In this document: positions 9,938-19,122 of the stretch, piece by piece | Position numbering within the stretch: position 1 is the first letter of the stretch | How the letters are laid out: the number at the start of each line of letters is the position of its first letter | Source: Dugong dugon | Taxonomy: Eukaryota > Chordata > Mammalia > Sirenia > Dugongidae | Assembly: GCA_030035585.1 (NCBI GenBank) | Contig: CM057482.1 | Location: 47,845,501 to 47,909,500 of the forward strand | Length of the DNA: 64,000 bases | Direction: 5' to 3' | Notes under the pieces: model-generated | What the model was told of the DNA's origin: nothing | The model's database searches: none | Seen by the model: the letters and a program-made list of their open reading frames with translations, nothing else | Program-made: the position numbers and the translations under genes

Positions 9938-10690
9938 GTTACTGTGTTACACCATTTGGTGAACGGATGGTGATTAAAATGTTGCATAGGTTTCTGATAC
10001 ACACTGCAACATGGATGGGCCTTGAGAACATGCCGCTGAGTGAAGTAAGTCCGACACAAAGGACATGTATTCTATGATTCCACTTACATGAACTATCGAG
10101 AACAGGCAAGTACATAGAGACCAAAGCTTATTGGTGATTACTGGGGCCTGGGGAAGGGGGAGTCGGGAGTTACTGCTTGAGAGGCACTGAGTTTTTGTTT
10201 GGGATGGTGGAAAACTTTTGGAAATGGCTAGTGGTGATGGTTTCACAACATGGTGAATGTAATTAAAGTCACTGAATTGTACACTTAAAATGGCATTTTT
10301 TTTTTTTATTGTATTTCAGGTGAAGGCTTACAGAACAAATAGTTTCTCATGAAACAGTAGTACACATGTTGTTTTATGACATTGGTTAACAACCCCACAA
10401 CATGTCAACCCTCTAACTTCTCAACCTTTTTTTTTTTTGGTGAAAATACACATAGCCAAAGATACACCATTTCAAAAATTTCTACGTGCACAGTTCAGTG
10501 ACATTGACTACGCTCTTCCAATTGTGCTGTTATTCTCACTTAAGATGAAGGCTTACAGAACAAAAGAGTTTCTCATTTAACAAATGTGGCCCTATGACAA
10601 TGGTTAACAATCTCACAACACATCAAAAAAAAAATGGCATATTTTTGTTATCTATATTTTACCACAGTAAAATAAAAACACAAATGTTGC
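9938..10690 (+). mobile_element. Old L1 3' end interrupted by younger L1 tails
   Basis: Parts at 9938-10296 and 10631-10690 read as one old L1 3' end: gcaacatggatgggccttga, ctatgattccacttacatga, ttactggggcctgggga, gaattgtacacttaaaatgg and attttaccacagtaaaata. An insert at 10297-10630 is flanked by aaaatggcat at 10287-10296 and 10631-10640. Confidence 0.8.
10297..10630 (-). mobile_element. Two L1 3' tails around an old L1 scrap
   Basis: The insert holds one lineage L1 tail (poly-T, then 'ggtgaaggcttacagaac', 'gacattggttaacaacccc'), a scrap of another L1 3' end at about 10438-10537 ('tgaaaatacacatagcc'), and a second tail at 10541-10630 (gaaggcttacagaacaaaag). The last ends in A-runs. Either two insertions or a rearranged transcript could explain it. 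Confidence 0.65.
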
Positions 10691-10740
10691 AAAGAGGAAC
10701 CCTGACATCACTGTCCATTATCTAAAAGCCCTCAGACACA

Positions 10741-10880
10741 ATGGTCACATTAGGGGGGAAGAGAAGATCAGTGGTTACCAAGGGTGGTGGGAGATGGGAA
10801 TTGGGAGGTATTGCTTAATGGGTACAGAGATTCTGTTTGGGATGATGAAAAATTTTAGAAATAAATACTGGTGATGGTTG
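10741..10880 (+). mobile_element. Old L1 3' end fragment
   Basis: The stretch gatcagtggttaccaaggg, 'ttgcttaatgggtacagag', gtttgggatgatgaaaaatt and gtgatggttgcaca repeats the L1 3' order seen at 10130-10250. It runs directly into a CA repeat. Confidence 0.7.
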
Positions 10881-11111
10881 CACACACACACACACACACA
10901 CACCAGTTTAAAAAAAAAAAAGTTGCTGTTGCATCGACTCCGACTCATGGCGTCCTCTTGTGTTTCAGAGTAGAACTGTGCTCCACGGGGTTTTCAAGGG
11001 GTAATGTTTTAGAAGTAGATCGCCAGGTCCTTCTTCTGAGACACCTCTGGGTGGACTCCAACCTCCAATCTTTCAGTTAGCAGCCAAGCATGTTAACCAT
11101 CTGCACCACTC

Positions 11112-11158
<47 letters not shown>

Positions 11159-11160
11159 CA
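10881..11160. repeat. (CA)n microsatellite split by a SINE
   Basis: CA runs at 10881-10903 and 11116-11160 flank a minus-strand AfroSINE. The SINE's target duplication appears to be CA repeat on both sides. The right block is about twice as long and contains one CG interruption near 11151. Confidence 0.85.
10905..11115 (-). repeat. AfroSINE inside a CA repeat
   Basis: On the plus strand: poly-A, gttgctgttgcatcgactcc, gtagaactgtgctccacgg, gaagtagatcgccaggtcc, tttcagttagcagccaagc and caccactcaggga. This is the long-form AfroSINE in reverse. Confidence 0.88.
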
Positions 11161-11916
11161 ATGAATAAAGAAACTTCACTGCAAAAAAAACAAAACAAAT
11201 AAACAAGCAAAAAACTCATCAGCTTTCCCAAACTGAGCTTCGCTTGGCTGACATTCAGGAGCTCAGCGCTGAGGGAAGGGTCGAGGCCCAACAGGATCCT
11301 GCAGTATCTGATTCCGTCTTAAAAGAGAGGTTCTGAGTTACTTTCAGTGTTGCCAGAAACACCACTGGACTTCGGTTCCTTGGCTGTGTCTCTTGGAGAG
11401 AGGACCTTCTGAGGAATGAAGTGGAGCTCAGGAGAGCAGGCATCCAGGCAGCATGAGCTCGCGGACCCATCTCAACAAAGGCCAGAGCCTGAGCAGGAGA
11501 CAGATCCCAGCAGGCTCCCATTCCTGGGTTCCAGCAGATGCTCCCATGGCTTGCAGGACATGAGGTGCACTTCCTAGGGACACGCCATTGGACTGCCCAG
11601 GTGCTAATAGAGATGTGGGGGGAGAGGCAGTGAAAGGAAAGGGGCAGGCCTCGGAGGATGGGAGGGCTGGAGCTGGTCCAGGAGAGGAACTGTTGTGCTC
11701 ACTCCTGTCAGACAGCTGGCTGGAAAGTAGCAGTGGGGTTTCCCAAGTGAAGGCCCTGATCGCATAAATAAAAGGTTAGCTGGGAGTAGGCTGATTCTCC
11801 ATCAAAGGCAGGAGGTGGCCGCACCTCTGGAGGAGCTGTTATAAACGAGCTATCCAGAACAACGAGGCAGGGCCTAGGTGTGGTATGAAGGGGTAGGGTA
11901 CCTGGGGGTCCTGTGG
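11161..11916. other. No feature recognised
   Basis: An A-rich start at 11180-11215 may be a retroposon tail. The rest shows no assignable repeat, and an 88-codon minus frame has no recognisable content. Confidence 0.4.
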
Positions 11917-12509
11917 TGTCTCAGTCTTCTAGGGCTGCCAAAACTAAAACACCACAAAGTAGGTGGCTTTGAAAAACAGAAATTTATTGTCTCACAGTTC
12001 TGGAGGGTAGAAATCCAAATCAAGGTATTGGTCATGTTGAGTCCCTCTGGAGCCTCTGAGGGAGAATCTGCCCCATGCTTCTTTCCTAGCTTCTGGAGGT
12101 GCTGGCAATCCTTGGTGTTCCTTTGCTGCTTCTAGATGCATCTGCCTCTGTCACTGCGTGGTGTCTTTCCCCATGTATGTCTCTTCTTCCCTTTATGAAA
12201 CACCACTCAGAGGATTACGATCAAGACCCACCCTACTCCAGTATGACCTCTTTTCACTTAACTGATAACAAAAGAAAAACCCTAGTTCTGAACAAAGTTA
12301 CAGGTGTAACTGGTTGCCGTTGAGTCGATTCCGACTCATAGTGACCCTATAGGACAGAGTAGAACTGCCCCATAGGTTTTCCAAGGAGCTGCTGGTGGAC
12401 CTTTTGGTTAGCAGCTGAGCTCTTAACCACTGTGCCACCAGGGCTCCTCACAGGCATAAGAGTTAGGATTTCAACATATCTTTTGTGGGACACAGTTCAA
12501 TCCATAACA
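11917..12509 (-). mobile_element. LTR, MLT1/MST-like MaLR, with SINE insertion
   Basis: Plus-strand text begins tgtctcagtcttctagggct and ends gttcaatccataaca, the reverse of a TG...CA LTR. Landmarks are gaaatttattgtctcacagt, ctggaggtgctggcaatcc and ggatttcaacatatctttt. A minus-strand SINE at 12310-12449 interrupts it. Possible 5-bp flanks (tgtgg and catgg) match poorly. Confidence 0.82.
12310..12449 (-). repeat. AfroSINE inside the LTR
   Basis: Plus-strand text: ttgccgttgagtcgattcc, cctataggacagagtagaac, cttttggttagcagctgagc and ccactgtgccaccagggctc. Near-identical flanks acaggtgtaa (12300-12309) and acaggcataa (12450-12459) are the target duplication. The short body form is present. Confidence 0.9.
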
Positions 12510-12839
12510 CATGGGCACCCTGCACATCATCCACTGTTCCGTCTGGGGCTCCTGAAGTGGAGTGGTTGTGATGGGTTTGGGGTGGCTGTACTGACCAATC
12601 ACAGCTGACTTTGACCACTGGCCCAGCCTGCTCATTTCCCTGGAATGCTGGAAGTGCTGGTGAATTCACCTCCAAGCAGGAAAGGCACAGCCAGAAGTGA
12701 CCGTGCCCTGTCTGGTTTGGTGGTTTTGGGTTTTTAGGGGTTTTCCCCTCTTTACTTCTTTTGATGGTTTTCAGCCAGGCAGCTAAGGTTTTATGTCTGA
12801 ATTTCCTCCTCAGAAAGGAGGGCGGGAGGGGAATAATGT
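12510..12839. other. No feature recognised
   Basis: Unassigned sequence following the LTR. A G/T-rich run at 12716-12760 is the only compositional feature. Confidence 0.4.
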
Positions 12840-12975
12840 TTTCTGCACCCCCACTCTGTGCCAGGCACTTTAGGCATCTTGTCCTTGAGAGCCTCTCAGT
12901 TACCCTGTGGGGTAAACATCACTATCCTATTTCTCAGGCCAGAGAATAGAGGTAGGTAACTTATCCAGTGAAGTG
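12840..12975 (-). repeat. MIR SINE fragment
   Basis: Plus-strand text 'ctctgtgccaggcacttta', atcactatcctatttctca and gagaatagaggtaggtaac follows a reversed MIR. It is diverged. Confidence 0.6.
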
Positions 12976-13334
12976 AAGCTTTGTTCCTGGGGGACTGACC
13001 CCAGTACAGCCTCACCTTGCCCTCCAGAGGAGGGGCCCCAAGCATGCTAGCCCAAACTCAATGGATGCTCCTTTGAGTAGAGAGAGAAACTGACTGGGGT
13101 TAACCCTGAAGGGACAGGAGATGTCATCTCACTAAAATATTTAGAGGTTCCAAATTACCTCTACAGCTGGCCCTCTGGGCCCTGGCCTCACTGTTAGGGG
13201 CAGTTAGGCCTGAACAAGCCCTTCTGGAGAGCAGGTAGCAAGCAGCAGGGTGGGCAGCCAACCCAGGGAGCACTCTGTCAGGAACCAGCAGCTCCAAAGG
13301 GGAGGGGGCCCAACAAGGCCATTGCAGGAGTTAG
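12976..13334. other. No feature recognised
   Basis: GC-rich sequence with no clear repeat and no supported exon. Confidence 0.4.
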
Positions 13335-13700
13335 GGTGACACCAGCTGCTGTAACGAGTGATCCCCAAGTTTCAGTGGATTAATACAGTCGATCGTCATG
13401 TCCCTCTCATGTGATAGTCTTGATCAGCAGGTGACTTCCTCCATAGGCTATGTCAGGGACCCTGGATCCTTCTGTCTTGTACCTTTGCCGTCCCCCAGGC
13501 CTTTGGCTTGCTCTGTCTCCATCCAGCAAATGGAGAGAAGGCATGGGGAAGTCACATCTGCTTCTTAAGAACCCCAACCTTGAGGTGGTGCTCAGTATGT
13601 CTGCTCGCATTCCATGGGTGAGAACCAGTTACATGGCCTCCCCTGGAAGCAAGGTGGGTGGGATATGTAATCCTTGTGGGCGGTCCTCAGGACCACTCCA
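13335..13700 (-). mobile_element. Ancient LTR-like repeat, family uncertain
   Basis: The run agctgctgtaacgagtgatc, cccaagtttcagtggatta, 'aagtcacatctgcttct' and gttacatggcctcccctgg resembles an old ERVL-type LTR in reverse. A related copy lies at 30765-31110 and a scrap at 50222-50275. A 98-codon plus frame lies within it and is not thought to be coding. Confidence 0.55.
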
Positions 13701-13981
13701 CGCCAGGGCAGGGGCACACATCTTCTGCGTCAAGGCCTGGAGGTAAGTAGTGACTGTGGAAGAAGGCTGCTCCCTGAGGGCCACTGGCTGGAGAGCAAGG
13801 GATGGGCGAGCCTGTGAGGGTCCCAGTCATAGGGGGATATGTCAATCTCAAGAGCCCAGGCTAGGCTGAAGTGTGGGCCCCTGGGCTGAGGCTCATGTGG
13901 ACTGCCTTCCTGCTCCAGTCTTCTGGGCTGGTGCCTTCATCCCAAGGAGCAGACTTAGAGCAGGGAACCCTGGCAGGGAAT

Positions 13982-14569
13982 TGTTATGAATTGAATTGTG
14001 CACCCCCCAAATAAGTGTTGAAATCCTAACCCCTGTACCTGTAAAAAGGAGTCCCTGGGTGGTGCCAACTGTTAAGCACTCAATTACCAACCAAAAGATC
14101 AGCAGTTCAAGCCCACCCAGAAGTACCTCAGAACAAAGGCCTGCAGTCTGCTTGTGAAAGGTCACAGCCTTGAAAACCCTATGGGGCAGATTTACTCTGC
14201 TCACGTGGAATCACCTTGAGTCAGAATCAACTCGATGGCAGCTGGTGGTACCTGTAAATGTGACCCTGTTAGAAAATAGGATTTTCTTTTATTGTGTTAA
14301 TTATATACCACTGTAGGGTGGGTTTTAAACCTAATTACTCCTGAGTTATAAAAAGAGTAGACTAGACACAGAGACACGCCCACAGGGGAAGACAGATGCT
14401 AAGGAATGCCAAGGAACTTCCAGGACTACCAACAAGAAAGAATCCGATCTCTCCTCAGAGCCATGCCCTGAATTCAGACTTCTAGCCTCTTGAACTGTGA
14501 GAACATATATGTCTGTTCTTTAAAGCTATCCACTTATGGTATTCCTGTTAGCACTAGCTAACTAAGACA
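13982..14569 (+). mobile_element. Solo LTR (MaLR-like) carrying a SINE
   Basis: It runs tgttatgaattgaattgtgc to ctagctaactaagaca. The 4-bp flanks gaat at 13978-13981 and 14570-14573 are identical. A SINE at 14046-14247 interrupts it. Landmarks after the SINE are gggtgggttttaaacctaat, cctgaattcagacttctagc and ttgaactgtgagaa. Confidence 0.85.
14046..14247 (+). repeat. AfroSINE, long form, inside an LTR
   Basis: The head is aaggagtccctgggtggtgc, the body 'aacaaaggcctgcagtctgc' and gaaaaccctatggggcaga, the tail gagtcagaatcaactcgatg. A perfect 11-bp duplication, gtacctgtaaa, lies at 14035-14045 and 14248-14258. Confidence 0.93.
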
Positions 14570-14573
14570 GAAT

Positions 14574-14858
14574 TGATGGAGAAAAAAAGAGAGACAAGGT
14601 GCTTTGGGGGAATGGGTGGTTATAGCAGAGTCAGAAGTAGAGATCCTTCCGGGCACCCCCAGAGACCAGCAGGCCCTCAGCAAGAGCGCCATGCCCCTGT
14701 CCCCCACCAAGACAGCTGGGCGTGTGGTCAAGTGAATCCTGACCTCCTGGGAAAGTGGACAGGCCTGGGGTTCTCACAGCAGGGCCATCTATGGTTTCTC
14801 AATTGTCTTCTCTGGCCAGTGGCTTGGAAATGGTCACTCACTGATCCAAGGGAAGGAA

Positions 14859-14897
<39 letters not shown>

Positions 14898-15909
14898 AGG
14901 GAAGTTGATTTTGGATTTGGATTATGGGAAGAACTGGGATGGTAAAAAGTGTGGAGATAGGACAAGTAATTTGGATTCTAATCCACCAGCATGGCTCACC
15001 ACTGAGTCAACCAGATGACTAACATTTCTCTTCCCAGAGCAGAGCGCCAATCTGCCCTCTGATTTCTTGGATGTTCAGAGGCAGAATTTCAGACCAGTGG
15101 AGAAATAAGAGCCATCTCTCACTCAACTAGGAAGTGATTGAGGCATGAGTAACACTTGATGAAGGCAGGCTCAAGACAAGGGGCTTTTTGTGAAAAACGA
15201 AAGAAAACAGATTTAAAGAAAGGAATATTTGCTTAGTGCCGTGGACAACTCTTAGATATTAGAGGAAAAGTTAAAGTTTAAGTAATCGGCATGACAGTCA
15301 ACATGGTTAAGTTGTATCTTTTGCCCTTCTGTGTACCCCCGCAACACACACACACAGCCAAAAATGATATAATATGTAAAGCCAAAAAACTGAGTGGGAG
15401 AGAAACTTAATGATAATTAAATGGGTAAACATGTGTTCTGCCACAAGTTTAGCAATGCTGTAATCAGCTGAGTAAGAGCTTCTCAGAGATGCTCCATGTT
15501 CTTGGTCTGTGAGGAAATGTGGTTAGCTTTTGACTCAAGCAGTATGAGCTAAAGAAGAGAGTCTGCTGCTTCTGGCTTAATTCAGGAAGTCTCAGGAAGG
15601 GATAAAAAAGGGCTAGAAAGGGAGAAGTAGAAGGTATAAAATGGAAACTTCTGGTGGACTAAAGGCTTCAGAGCGACCTGCCAAAGAAATCCTTGCAGGA
15701 ACCCATAGAGAGAGAGGTATGACATGACCCAGCCCAGGGTTACAGGAGCAGGAAGAGCAAATTACAGCCAATAAAGGAGGTTAGGCAGCCTCTTACTGCT
15801 GACACAGATGGAGAAGATTGCCCTATTTGACAACTCCCAGCTTTTCCTCCCAACCCAGTACATCTGCCAGGTAGAATCTACCAGGGTCAGATGACTCTGC
15901 TGAGATTAG
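14574..15909. other. Unassigned sequence with an (AT)n run
   Basis: The only clear feature is an AT dinucleotide run at 14862-14892, which pads an otherwise unremarkable 106-codon frame. The remainder is A-rich and not assignable to a repeat or gene. Confidence 0.45.
14862..14892. repeat. (AT)n microsatellite
   Basis: About fifteen uninterrupted AT units. Confidence 0.95.
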
Positions 15910-15910
15910 A

Positions 15911-16100
15911 TGAGCGCGTCCATGGGTGGTGTAAATGGTTAATGTGCTCCACCGCTAACCAAAAGGTTGGAGGTTCGAGTCCTCCCAGAGGCACCTCAGA
16001 AGAAAGGCCCGGCCATTGAAAACCCTATGAGCACAGTTCTACTCTGACAGGCACAGGGTCGTGTGAGTCAGAGTTGACTCCATGGCAACCGGTACTGGTT
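15911..16100 (+). repeat. AfroSINE, long form
   Basis: The head is gtccatgggtggtgtaaatg, followed by the B-box-like ggaggttcgagtcctccc, 'aagaaaggcccggcc', cacagttctactctgacagg and the tail gagtcagagttgactccatg. Confidence 0.88.
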
Positions 16101-17316
16101 GCCAAGACTAGAAGGGAGGCAGCCAGGTTCTAGGAGCTGAGCCCGTGTCAGCAGCACGGACGAAGCACAGGAGAGAGAAACCGTTGGGGGAAATAAAGTC
16201 AAGCCCTGAGACGGATGAGGGGCTTGGGACCCTCTTACTGTAAACATGCCCCCAAATAAATTAAGCAAAACCCCAAACCAGGTGTAACGAAGGGAGGCAG
16301 CCAAGACAATGAGCCCAGGAGGAGAGGCTGGACTCTGAATCCCTCTGGGCTCATGTCCTACGGGTCTACCCAGGGCCCCAGCTCAGCTATTTCCACCGAT
16401 ATCAAGTGCTCCCCTCGTGAGGCAAAGACCTGCTCCCAGAGCCGTTTCTGCTCTGCTGTTTGGCCCTGAATCTGAACACTGAGCTGGCTGCTCAGGCCTC
16501 AGAATCAGCAAGCCCGGGCTTCCCAGGCCTCTGGCACCACTTAGCTGTGGGCGAGGCATCGGACGGGAGCCCTCTGCTCAGGGTGTGTCTAAAATCACTG
16601 AACTTCCAGACTGATTTGCCTCCCCAACCTCCACATTGCCTCCCTGCCCTTTCCATTTCCTCCCAATAAGCCACAGGAAAAGGAGGCTGGGCACCGTGGA
16701 TGTGCATGCAGCACCTGGGAGGGGGCCCTGCTCTGAGAGCCTGCAGCCAGAGGTGTGGGCGGCTGAAGGACATGTCCCCATGCGCAGTGACACCAGTGCG
16801 GCGCCTGCTGCACACGGCTGCCGCGGTGTATTCCCCGTCAAACAGATGAAAATCCACGAATCTATAAGCAGCTTCGGTGTTGTCAGGCAAGGGGATGTCA
16901 TTAATATACCTTCCCCAGTAGTAGGATGGGGACTCCCGCGGACCCCAAAATCTCCAGGGAAGATGGTCTCACAGCTGGAAGACAGTTCCTGGTGCTCCAA
17001 AGGCTTGTGATGCTGAGCAGGACTGCGTTTCCTTAATTTTTTACTTTTCATATCCCTACCTCATTCTGACTACGGTTTGGCCCTGAGTTGCAAATCATGA
17101 CCCTGTCTTTCTGGATACATAACCTTGACCAAATCACTCTTTGTGTCCTCGGGTAAACGGTATGCAGGAGAGCTTCCTGGTTGTGTGATCCAATGCCCTG
17201 CTCTCCCTGACCACATGGGAGGGTTCCTTTCTCCTGCTTGGATTCGCAGGGCCATAGGACTCCTCAGTGAAAGGGCTGTGAGGGGAGGTGATACGAATCT
17301 CTTCTGGGTCAAGTCA
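16101..17316. other. Low-repeat GC-rich sequence, no gene supported
   Basis: This 1.2-kb stretch has little recognisable repeat. Overlapping frames up to 157 codons occur on the minus strand at 16578-17051, with other frames on both strands across the same bases. No domain, signal peptide or coherent exon with splice sites could be identified. Confidence 0.4.
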
Positions 17317-17327
17317 TTGAACTGTTT

Positions 17328-19111
17328 TTTTAGGGTTTGTGTGTGTGTATGTGCGTGTGTGCATACTGGAGGGGAAATTAATTTCATTAAAATATTTATA
17401 CACAGGTGGTTTTGTGACATTGGTTATAATCCCTGCATTGTTGTCAACACTCTCCCATGTTGTGAGATGTTTTGTGAATTCATCATTATTTATATTTCGG
17501 TCTTTGATCCATTTTGAGTTAGTTTTTGTGTATGTGTGAGGTATGGATCCTGTTTCATTTTTTTCACAGACAGACATTCAGTTTTGCCAGAACCATTTCT
17601 TAAAAAGACTGTCTTTTCCCCAATTTAATGGCCTTTGGTCCTTTGTCAAAGATCAGCGGATCATAGGTGGCTGGGTTCTTGATTCTGTTCCTTTGGTCTA
17701 TGTGTCTGTCGCTGTACCAGTACCAGGCTGTTTTGACTACCGTGGCTGTATGGTAGCATCTGAAATCAGGTAGTTTGAGTTCTCCTACTTTGTTCTTTTT
17801 CTTCAATAATGCTTTTCTTCTTCCCGGCCTCTTTCCTTTTCATATAAAGTTGATTAGTTTTTCCATCTGGTTAAAGAACACTGTTGATATTTGGGTCAAA
17901 TTGTAGATTGCTTTGGGTAGAATTGACATTTTCACAATGTTGAATCTTCCTATCCATAAGCATGGTATGTTTTTCCATTTTTGTAGGTCTCTTTTGGTTT
18001 CTTGCAATAGTATTTTGTAGTTTTCTTTGTACAGGTCTCTTACATCCCTGGTTGGATTTATTCCTAAATATTTTTATCTTTTTAGGGGCTATTATAAATG
18101 GTATATTTTCCCGATTTCTTTTTCTCTTTGTTGGTGTATAGGAATCCAACTGATTTTTGTATGTTGATCTTGGATCCTGCTAGTCTGCTGAACCTTTCTA
18201 TTAGTTCCAGTAGTTTTCTTGTGGAATCTTTTGAGTTCTCTATGTATAGGCTCATATCATCTGCGAATAGGGATAGTTTTACTTCTTCCTTTCTAATTTG
18301 GATGCCCTTTATTTCTTTTTCCTGCCTTATTGCTCTAGCTAGGACTTCCAGCACAATGTTAAATAGGAGAGGTGATGAAGGGCATCCTGGTCTTGTTCCC
18401 GTTCTCAGGGGGCATGTTTTCAGCATCTCTCCATTAAGAATGATGTTGGCTATTGGTTTTGTATAGATACCCTTTATTATGTTGAATAATTTCCCTTCTA
18501 TTCCTATCTTATTGAAAGTTTTTATCAGGAATGGGTGTTGGATTTTATCGAATGTCTTTTCTGCATCAACTGAGAAGATCATGTAATTCTTTTCTTCTGT
18601 TTCTGTGGTAGATTACATTGATTGATTTTCTAATGTTGAACCATCCTTGCATACCTGGTATGAATCATATTTGGTCATGGTGTATTTTTTTTTATATGAT
18701 GCTGAATTCTATTGGCTAGAATTTTTTGATAATTTTTGCATCTATATTCATGAGAGATATTGGTCTGTAATTTTATTTTTTTGTGATGTCTTTGCCTGTT
18801 TTTGGTATCAGGGTTATGGTAGCTTCATAGAACGAATTTGAGAGTATCCCTTTCTATGTTCTGAAATAGTTTAAGTAGTACTGGTGTGAGGTCTTCTCTG
18901 AATGTTTGGTAGAATTCTCCAGTGAAGCCATCCAGGCCAGGGCTTTTTTTGTTGTTTGGGGGAGTTTTTTTTCTTTTTTCTTTTTAACCTCTTCAGTCTC
19001 TTCTCTTGTTATGGGTCTGTTCAGATTTTCTATCTCAGTTAGTGTTAGTCTAGGTAGGTAGTTATTTGCCTCTTCTCCTGTTTTTCTTTTGTCAGTTTGG
19101 CCAATGGTTTG
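17328..19111 (-). mobile_element. L1 LINE, 5'-truncated and internally deleted
   Basis: The minus strand carries L1 ORF2 from the reverse-transcriptase domain toward the C-terminus, then jumps near 17460-17484 to the last part of the 3' UTR (plus-strand text gtgacattggttataatcc). Most of the 3' UTR is missing. The flanks ttgaactgttt at 17317-17327 and 19112-19122 are identical and sit where both ends are expected, so they are a likely target duplication. A G/T-rich patch at 17333-17360 lies next to the tail. Confidence 0.85.
18082..18582 (-). pseudogene. L1 ORF2 reverse-transcriptase fragment
   Basis: This 166-codon open frame holds three reverse-transcriptase motifs: [12 protein letters not shown] near residues 4-15 (motif A), [10 protein letters not shown] at 66-75 (motif B) and [10 protein letters not shown] at 106-115 (catalytic motif C, with FADD). 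A downstream [11 protein letters not shown] stretch fits L1. The intact protein is about 1,200 residues or more, so this is only a small part. Frameshifts separate it from neighbouring ORF2 frames, and the endonuclease domain is missing. It should be inert. Confidence 0.9.
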
Positions 19112-19122
19112 TTGAACTGTTT

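Noticed and set aside
16578..17051. 157-codon minus-strand frame as a possible gene
   Set aside because: No domain or signal peptide is recognisable, frames on both strands overlap it, and the base composition explains its length.
18098..18466. 122-codon plus-strand frame
   Set aside because: It is antisense to the L1 reverse-transcriptase frame, which has the real motifs.
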